NCBI GenBank assembly: GCA_030549205.1
Contig: JAUKTV010000001.1
Span: 3,968,001 to 4,032,000 of the forward strand
DNA length: 64,000 nt
DNA from: Apiosordaria backusii
Lineage: Eukaryota > Ascomycota > Sordariomycetes > Sordariales > Lasiosphaeriaceae
Direction of reading: 5' to 3'
The translations under genes were made by a program, and so were the position numbers. Below the pieces are notes generated by a model. That model made no database searches and was not told where the DNA came from. It was given only the letters and a program-made list of their open reading frames with translations. Below, piece by piece: positions 56,987 through 64,000 of the stretch (positions within the stretch are counted from its first letter, which is position 1; every line of letters begins with the position of its first letter).

Positions 56987-57683
56987 ATGCTCTCCAACAT
57001 GCGCTGGGCCACCGCCGCCTTGGTGATTCTCACGGCTCAGTTCGCCGTCCACGCCGAGAAAGCCCCCCTCGACGGCTACGAGGTTGTCGACCTCGAGTGG
57101 ATCTTGCCCATCGACCCCAACAACCCCAGCGGCGAGAACATGACCGTCACCGGCACCATCGAAGACGCCATTGCCCAGATGGACGCCAAGTATCCCGGCT
57201 GGAACCAGACGTTCACCAGCTCCCTCCCGCCTCCCGATGCCGCTTCCTTGGAACCCAGCACTGAAAGCGACGGCTTCAAGTGTGGCGACCCTTGGTATCA
57301 ATGCAGCCAGGCGGCGATTGTTTCGGGGGCACAGTATTTGCAGGGAGTCAAGAGTGATCCGCCAAAGATGGGCACCGGACCTTCAAATTGTGGACGGGTT
57401 AGCTGTTCATGGGCGAGCAGCATTTGGATGTGCAATAATGTATGATTTGCCCTTTTTTTTTTTGTCTTGATTGCGTTGGTGGCGGCGTTGGCTGACTGTG
57501 ATGGTGGGATCTTTTTAGAGCACCCTCGGGGAGGCGCAATCTACGTGGAAGGAGATTGGCGATAGCGCGTTGTTCCTCGCGTACAAATGCGGTTATCCGG
57601 ACAGGCTTAATATGTGGGTAACGCGTGGGCAGGAATTTTTCAAGGGGAATTGGAGTGTGGTTGTTACTTGGGCCGACTGCTAG
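56987..57683 (+). CDS. Small secreted cysteine-containing protein, paralogue 2
   Basis: Two exons, 56987-57439 and 57519-57683, give 205 residues. The signal peptide (ALVILTAQFAVHAE, cut near residue 23) is followed by a mature chain with about seven cysteines. It parallels the protein at 52577 throughout: YEVVDLEWILPIDP, TVTGTIEDAI, YPGWNQTF, CGRVSC, WMCNN and FFKGNWSVV. The intron interrupts both genes right after the CNN motif, and both second exons encode exactly 54 residues ending in Cys. The two genes are therefore an old local duplication whose middle part has diverged (paralogue 2 has CGDPWYQC where paralogue 1 has a different Cys pattern). Role unknown; secretion is the only safe statement. 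Confidence 0.82.
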
Positions 57684-58490
57684 GTGGCGGAAGGAGGGTT
57701 CACTGGAAACGCCGAGATGTTCATGGGTTTGATGACGATGATGGATCGTGTGTGGGACTGGTATTGAGGGGACAGGGGCTGTCGTGAGAGGATGAAGGAC
57801 CGCAAAGTACGCTGCTAGTACGGGACTCAAATGCTGTTTTGGTCAATTTTGTTGCTATTATTCGTGGAGTATCAGGCACCTCCAAGTGTAACTCAGTCCT
57901 TCCTCTCAGGTTGTTGAGTTTTAATAATGTCGACCGATCCTTGACCCTAGTGCACAGATCTTGAAGTGAGGATGGCTTTCTATCTAGTAATTCATGTTGG
58001 TGCTGGTACTGCACCTCGAAAGATAAATCCTTCGATACCGGGGGGTATTCTTTGTAGGGGTTTGGGAATGGTTTAGGTAACTGATGTGTGGATATCGGCG
58101 CGGGCAAAACAGCATGACTTCAAAGAGAGCAGTTTGAAAGGGTACAGTAGGTAAATTTCACCTCATCAAATAGCTGTCATCAAAACCCACGGAAGAAGTC
58201 AAAAGGAAGAAAGCTGAGTCTCTTTCATCAACTGTAATCCAAATAAACAGGAAAAAAGGCCATATCTACAAAGCCAAAAAGGGGTATTCTCTCCCAGACG
58301 ACCCAATATCCGTCTATCTCTAATAAATCCCGTCATGAGCCCAAAAGCCTTTTGACACAAATAGAAAGAAAACTGAAAACCATCATGACCTGACAACCGT
58401 CTCATTTTCCAGACACACTCATCCCAAATCCATCCATCAGTATGCATAGTCCTTTATCCTTCATGTTTCAATCATCACATCATTCCCCCC
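57684..58490. other. Intergenic region between convergent genes
   Basis: About 800 bp holding 3' ends of the secreted-protein gene and of the sugar porter. No gene seen. Confidence 0.45.
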
Positions 58491-60289
58491 CTAATTATCC
58501 GCCTTACTACTCGCATTCACCCCATCCCCAAACCCCCCTTCCCCACCCCTCTCATCCACGACCGACGGCCCCGGTCCCCTGCCCGGCAGTGCATCATCAC
58601 TGCTATTCGTCGTATTCCCACTACTCCCCTCACTAAAATTCTTTTCCACATCCCTCGTGTTGGCCCCCTCTTCACGATCCACATCAGTCGCACTATCACC
58701 CCCTTGCCCCCCTCCAACAAGCCCATACTTTCTCGCATACACCTCAATCTCCTCGGGCTGCAGATGCGGCAGCTCCTTCGCAGCCCTGACATAGCTCATC
58801 TTTTCGCAGTGCCCCTTGGCAAAAATAATGTCAATCTCTTCCAAGCTCCTCTTGGCCGTTTCCGGATAGAAGAAGTAAATCACGGGAATAAAACACGCGT
58901 TCGTCGCCGCGAAGAACAAATATGTCCCCCACCCAATGTTGCTCACCATAATGGGCGTGACCATGACAATGACAAAGTTGAAGAGCCAGTTGACGCACGT
59001 GCTGACGGCGTTAGCTTTGGCTCTGGTCTTGATGGGGTTGACTTCTGCCGGGTAGAGCCAGGGAAGGGGCAGCCAGGTTGCTCCGAAAAAGGCAATGTAG
59101 GTGAATAACCCGACTGCGGCGCCGCGGGCGCTCATTTGCTTCCCGTCGATGAGGCAGGCGAACGTGATGACCATGCTGAGGGATTGGCCGACGCTGCCGA
59201 TGAGGAACATTTTTCTCCTGCCGACGCGCTCGACGATGAACCAGGAGGTGGTGGCAAAAATAGAGTAGACGACCATGTTGACGCCGCCGAGGAGCAGAGC
59301 CATGTTGTGGGTTTCGCCGATGGACTTCTCGAAGAGGATGGGGAAGTAGTAGATGACTGCGTTGCAGCCGCCGACTTGCTGGAAGAATTGAGACGAGGAG
59401 CCGAGGAGCATACGCCTGAAGTGCTGGGTCTTGCCGTTGGTGAAAAGGGCCTTGACGGGGGTGCTTTTTTGGCCGTAGCCGCCTGAGGCGCGGAGGGAGT
59501 CGACAATGAGGTTGCGCTCGAGGACCGCCTCGGGGCTGCCTTCTTCGTAGCCACGGATGGCGGCGATGACTCGGTCTGCTTCGGCCGTGCGTTGGTGGCT
59601 GAGGAGCCATCTTGGTGACTCGGGGAGGAACATCATGGGGAAGATGATGAGCACGGCGAAGATGACTTGGAAGGCGATAGGGAAGCGCCAGACCAGGTCG
59701 TCGGGTCCGTATGAGGCACCGTAGTCGATCCAGTAGGCGATAAGAGTACCAAAAGCGATGACGCCGCCTTCGATACAGATCAAAAGACCTCGGTTGGATG
59801 TTTTGCTGCATTCGGCTGCGGTGTTTGTCAGTATGTCGTTTCTTGTGATTTCGAGGTGTTATGGAACCCACCCTGGTAAGTAGGAATAGTTGAAGTATTC
59901 ATGCCGTTCCCCACGCCCATGACGACTCGTCCCACGATCAACTGTGCGAGTGGACTGCTGTTTCTCATTGCCGTAACTTGAAGGATAACACCGGCCAACA
60001 TGATGGTAGCGCCTATAATGATGGCCCGGCGTCTGCCCAACAGGTCACCAATCCAGAGCATGGTCATGGCACCCGCCAAACACCCGATTTCGTAGATTGC
60101 CGTTACAAAACCTTGCATCGTCGAGTTGTCCTTTGTTTGTGGGAACATGTCGTTGAATGCTGGAGCCGTGATGATACCGCTCATGACACCTTGGTCATAA
60201 CCGAAAAGAAGGAAGCCAGTGGTGGCCACAGCTGACACCATTAGGGATAGGGGCCTCCCCGAGAGGCCCATGAACTTTGGAGGCGCCAT
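58491..60289 (-). CDS. MFS sugar porter
   Basis: Two minus-strand exons, 60289-59872 and 59815-58491, give 580 residues; the join reads PTYQ/AECSK, matching the family. Twelve membrane helices with sugar-porter signatures: FLLFGYDQGVMSG in helix 1, GDLLGRRRA and ERVGRRKMF (motif A in both halves), PESPRWLLSHQR (end of helix 6) and PETAKRSLEEID (end of helix 12). QQVGGCNAVIYYFP is the helix 7 region that binds hexose. The C-terminal 90 or so residues are a hydrophilic Ser/Gly/Asp-rich tail. Likely plasma-membrane proton-driven uptake of a monosaccharide or related compound; the exact substrate cannot be told. Confidence 0.93.
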
Positions 60290-62110
60290 GGTTGTGAACG
60301 TTTGGCTGGTGCCAGAGAAAAGGGAATGGCAGATGAACTTGGCTGACCAACAGGCCCGGTGTGGACGACCATCTTATATACCGTAACACCGCATGTTGAA
60401 AGGGTTGCCCGGCTCCGACCCGAAAGGTAACGGTTTCCGGGGACGGTCCCTTCTCCCGGCTGACTACGCACCAGTGAGCGGCGAGAACGGTGGGACGGTG
60501 TGGGATAGCGTGTTGGGAGAGTGAACCGTTGCCAACCGGTGTTGACCACCGTGGAGTGTGTCGCAGATTTCTGTCACTCGGTAACCTTCCACGTGCACTC
60601 CTGCAAAAGCAGAAGGCGAAAATCCCCGCAATGGAGCATCGTTGGGCGGCCAAAGGGCATTCAGCGGAGCCTGGGACGATCTTGTTCCCGCAAACATTCC
60701 CAGATCTGGTGGGGGTTGTAGGTGCCAAGGTCTTGGATTGTGATCATCGTTTCTGCATGGTGCAACCTCGGATGAAAACGGTGACAGGATAATCGCATGG
60801 CTATCCTATCACGGATACTGTGAGAAAACTCTTGCTATGAAACCTGCAGGCGTGAGTATCAGTGGCTTCAGCCAAGCTCCGGTTTGCAAGTGAGGGTTCA
60901 AGGGGTCGCATTGATGTGGAGTGCGATGAGGTCATAGTTCGGGTGAAGTTTTCTTGGTGTTTCGGGCCGGGAGCTTGGGGAAGCTTGAGCGGTAGTTGAT
61001 TCTGGGCGATAGGAAGTGCGTCAAACGGAATTCAAGGCTCACTGGATTAAAGTCCGTCGAATTCTATAGCGTTGGTAGACATTCCAGCGTTTCATGAAGG
61101 TTTGGTTTCCGCGCATCAGCAACATCCGTCCGTTGAATATCTGCGTGAAACCACCTGTCAAACAACGCGGGGACCCTGAACCCGCATCCCCAGAATCCAG
61201 TAGTTTCCTCCAGACAAAACGCTCAAAACTTTGACAGAAAGGATTTTTCCGGATGAGAATTTGCTGGGGGATCTGCATAAAGGTCCAGTTTCGAAGGCGG
61301 GATAACACCGTGTCTTGCCTTTGTGGACTTGCATGTGGATAACAGTAACGTCACTTGGCCCGCTTTCCAGCAAAAACGACCCTGGTGTCACCTTCCTTTC
61401 GAGCTTTGCCGCATGTTTCTCGGTTGGACTTCGGGCATACCGAACTACGGTGAATCAGATCAAGCATGTGGCTGTTGTCTTACTTCATGTGACTGAATTG
61501 CCTCAGGCCATATCTTGTGGGTTTGCCAATGCTGCGGTGGAGCGATGTGAATGCCTATCATCGTAACATATCGGCTTTCAAACAACGCAAAAAGAGCAAT
61601 ATTTTGCGACCCTGATCACAAGCCAACTGAGCATCCGCTTTGTCGGTCAAGAGGGGATGGTCAAGCATAAAGACTCAACTGATCGGTCGTTATTGTCGGC
61701 TATGTTGGAGCCGGCGAGTCAGCAGAGCGACCCGAGAACATCCGCAAGCAGTATAGAGACATGCATGTCTATTCTGCAATGTACTGAGAGAAAAGCGGGC
61801 ATCTCTATCTGGAGTTTTAATGTGCTAGTACCCTATGACCATAAGCACCTACTAATAGGATGGAATAGACTGAAACGTGCGGGACTGTGTAAGTACACTC
61901 TACATACATTCAACACAGGCTCACCGCTTCTCCGCATACATTTTACTCCTCGCATTTGATATCAGTGTCTTGTTCTATCGTTGCAAAACTGACTCCGAGC
62001 CACGCACCTACTCCACCAAGCCTTCGTCTTTATGATCCACATCCAGCAGCCTGAGCTGAATTACCAATGCACGTCAAATCGATCTTCAGTAGCTTAGAAC
62101 CCTGCCGGAA
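60290..62110. other. 1.8-kb gene-free region
   Basis: Contains the sugar-porter promoter at its left and the 3' end of the PLP-enzyme gene at its right. I see no gene, RNA gene or mobile element. Frames up to 177 codons here lack any motif. Confidence 0.45.
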
Positions 62111-63360
62111 TTACACCGGAACCTCATACTCCCTCCTGCCCTCCGTACAAAACAAAACCACCACCGCGTCCTTCCCCAGCCCCAACCTCTCCCTCGCCGC
62201 TCCATCTCCACAGATCCTCCTCAACCCAGCCAGTGTAGCCGCACCACAAGGCCCAGCCTCAATCCCTTCCTTTTCCAGGTCTGTCACGGCCTGGTGTGCC
62301 TCTTTGTCGGTAACAATCACAGACGCATCCACCCCCTTCTCCAGAACCCCCCAAGCACTACCCGACAACGTCCCGCAGTTCATCCCACACATAATCGTCT
62401 CATCCCCCGTCTCCACAGTCGTCATCTCCCCCCGTTGAAGTGAAGCCTGCAAGCAAGCCGCCGAGTCCGGCTCGACAGCCACCACTTGCGCATGATGATT
62501 TTCCCTCTCCGAGTCTTTAAAGTACTGTGTAACAGCCCTCGCAATCGATCCGCACCCGCAAGGAACAAAAACATGCGTCGCGCCCTCTCCCCCATCCGTC
62601 TGCTGTGAGATTTGGGCGCCATACTCCGCGAGCATAGTTGTGTATCCCTCCACCACCCACTTAATTTCCCTTTTTATCAGCACTCCTCATTTCTCACTGG
62701 CAAAGACACATGAGATAAACTCACCCCAGGCACCTTCTCATACCCCTCCCAGCTCATATCCATAACCAACAACCTCTCCTTTCCCATCCCCTCTTCCTCA
62801 CCAAACTCCTTGGCCGCCTCCGCAGCCTTGTCATAGTCCCCCTCCACAACCACCACCTCCGCCCCTAGCCCCTCGTTTTCAATGAGTTCCCGAGTGAAGG
62901 GGTGCATATGCCCCGAAACAAACACCACCGTTCCCAACCCCAGGTACCCGGCCATTTTGGTGACTGCCCTCCCCCAGTTGCCCTCTGTGGCTGTGACTAT
63001 CTTCAAGCTCTCCAATTTCTTTTGCTGGATGAGGAATTTGATCTCGTCGAGAGATGGCAAAGGGTGGTCAGGAGTCAGGGTCATATCGAGAAAATCCAGC
63101 ACGGCTCGGTAGACCGCCCATGACGCCCCCAAGATCTTGAAAGAGGGGAGGCCGAGGCGGGAGGCTTCGCTTTTGAGGTAGACGGACTTGACATTGAGGG
63201 CTTCGGCTAGGGAGGGGAGGGGATAGAGGGGGGTGGGTGAGTAGGAAGGGAGGAGGGAGTGGAAGGTTTGGATTTGGAATTCGGCGGTAAAGGGGTTGCC
63301 GGTTGGGGGGGAGTATCGCCATGTGGAGGCGGCGGGGTTGAGGTGGATTGCTGGGGACAT
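62111..63360 (-). CDS. Diaminopropionate ammonia-lyase-like PLP enzyme
   Basis: Two minus-strand exons, 63360-62725 and 62659-62111, give 394 residues; the join reads YEKVPG/WVVEGYTTM. It belongs to the fold-type II PLP group (threonine dehydratase / tryptophan synthase beta). The most similar pattern is diaminopropionate ammonia-lyase, which splits 2,3-diaminopropionate to pyruvate and ammonia. Lys75 in LPSFKILGAS is the expected Schiff-base lysine. TEGNWGRAVTKMAGYLG follows as in that family, then WEGYEKVPG...GY. The phosphate-binding glycine loop reads PCGCGSIARAV rather than the more usual GxGS/GG form. CGMNCGTLSGSAW is also typical. The frame is open to 63471; the ATG at 63360 fits better. 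Substrate is not certain. Confidence 0.85.
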
Positions 63361-63656
63361 GATCGGTTGCTTGAGAGTGAGTGTGGTTGTGTGGAATGCC
63401 AGTAAGTTTGGAGTCTTTCCCTCGATGTTGGTTAGAAGCTCTGTGTATTTAGTGCACAATGAAGCAGCCATTTATATCCCCACTCGTAGTGCGGGGTTCT
63501 GGCCTGTGGCCTGTCGGATCATAGCTCGGACTTGTTGGGCGTTTGATCCGAACTCTTCTCATTGTGCGCCTTTCACTCGACAGTACCTGTAAATATATGA
63601 TTTGGTTACTTGAATCGATCGATCTGATCTCACAACAAAGGAACAACTAAAGCCCG
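63361..63656. promoter_or_regulatory. Upstream region of the PLP-enzyme gene
   Basis: This short stretch separates the PLP-enzyme start from the beta-galactosidase stop and holds the promoter of the former. Confidence 0.4.
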
Positions 63657-64000
63657 CTAACCGCTCAGAGGCCCCAACTTGAACGAGAACTTGACCTCCT
63701 TTTCCTTGTCCACTTTGACCAACAAGTCCTCCCTAACTCCAGGGCCGCAAGCTGCAGTGCCTACTCCAGCAACTTGATGGTCCAGTCTCAGAAGCGTGGC
63801 ATCCTCCTCTACTAAATCACACGGATGCTTGGCGTCTTGGATGGTTCTATCCGAGTACCGGGAGGCAGCAAAGCTGAACGCCCTTTCCCGACGAACATTT
63901 GGGTGGTCTCCGTCAAAAACTACCAGTCCTCCTCCGCTGCTGTGAGGATCTGTGATGTTGACCCATTCGGTCCCCATCCGGTTGCCGTTCTCCTGTGGGA
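63657..64000 (-). CDS. GH2 beta-galactosidase, C-terminal end (partial)
   Basis: The frame enters from beyond the right edge and stops at 63657, showing about 113 residues. The start PQENGNRMGTEWV and the end DLVEEDATLLRLDHQVAGVGTA followed by GPGVREDLL match the C-terminal 'small chain' domain of family 2 beta-galactosidases. There the PQENGNR and H..DL...LDxxQxGVG blocks are conserved. The enzyme hydrolyses terminal beta-galactosides. The catalytic Glu residues lie in the missing part. No signal peptide can be assessed. With the sugar porter 3 kb away it may serve sugar use, but that link is speculative. Confidence 0.88.
   Translation of the reverse strand, partial: PQENGNRMGTEWVNITDPHSSGGGLVVFDGDHPNVRRERAFSFAASRYSDRTIQDAKHPCDLVEEDATLLRLDHQVAGVGTAACGPGVREDLLVKVDKEKEVKFSFKLGPLSG

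Noticed and set aside
59011..59871. 286-codon minus-strand open frame in the sugar porter
   Set aside because: Overlaps the real porter frame on the same strand; Arg/His/Pro-rich translation without helices.

Overview
This window is nuclear DNA of a filamentous ascomycete. Most genes are broken by short introns (about 50-110 nt) with GTAAGT/GTATGT-type donors and CTAAC/CTGAC branch points. The gene content (AA11 LPMO, CFEM receptor, Asp f 4-type secreted protein, PKS-NRPS cluster) fits a Pezizomycotina saprotroph or plant-associated fungus. Sequence flavour suggests Sordariomycetes, possibly Sordariales; that placement is inference. Gene models below were spliced by hand so that reading frame and family similarity run through each junction.

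Left part (1-22.5 kb), mostly housekeeping: a Prm10/ThrE-type membrane protein, a TAP-like alpha/beta hydrolase, the class I histone deacetylase RPD3 divergent from the proteasome deubiquitinase RPN11, an unrecognised 514-residue protein, an AA11-type LPMO with a C-terminal Cys module, a decayed coding fragment, the ESCRT regulator VTA1 divergent from an ER thioredoxin/PDI protein ending in HDEL, and the exosome subunit RRP41/SKI6.

Middle (22.5-34 kb), gene-poor: an Asp f 4-like secreted protein, a 3.8-kb gene-free stretch holding two facing arrays of the same tetranucleotide repeat, a PLC-like phosphodiesterase and a CFEM-7TM (PTH11-type) receptor.

34-52 kb: a compact secondary-metabolite locus of an EthD-domain protein, an MFS efflux pump, an FrsA-like alpha/beta hydrolase and a roughly 12.4-kb hybrid PKS-NRPS. 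The hydrolase and the megasynthase are divergently transcribed from a shared 554-bp region. The synthase has the order KS-AT-DH-MT-ER0-KR-ACP-C-A-PCP-R. Every catalytic signature I looked for is present, but the frame is broken by a one-base shortfall inside the AT domain at about 41,704; over 10 kb downstream stays open in the shifted frame. No trans-ER, P450 or transcription factor is seen in the window.

52-64 kb: two paralogous cysteine-containing secreted proteins with identical intron position flank a five-exon membrane protein of unknown function. Then come a sugar-porter MFS protein, a 1.8-kb gene-free stretch, a diaminopropionate ammonia-lyase-like PLP enzyme, and the C-terminal end of a GH2 beta-galactosidase cut by the window edge.
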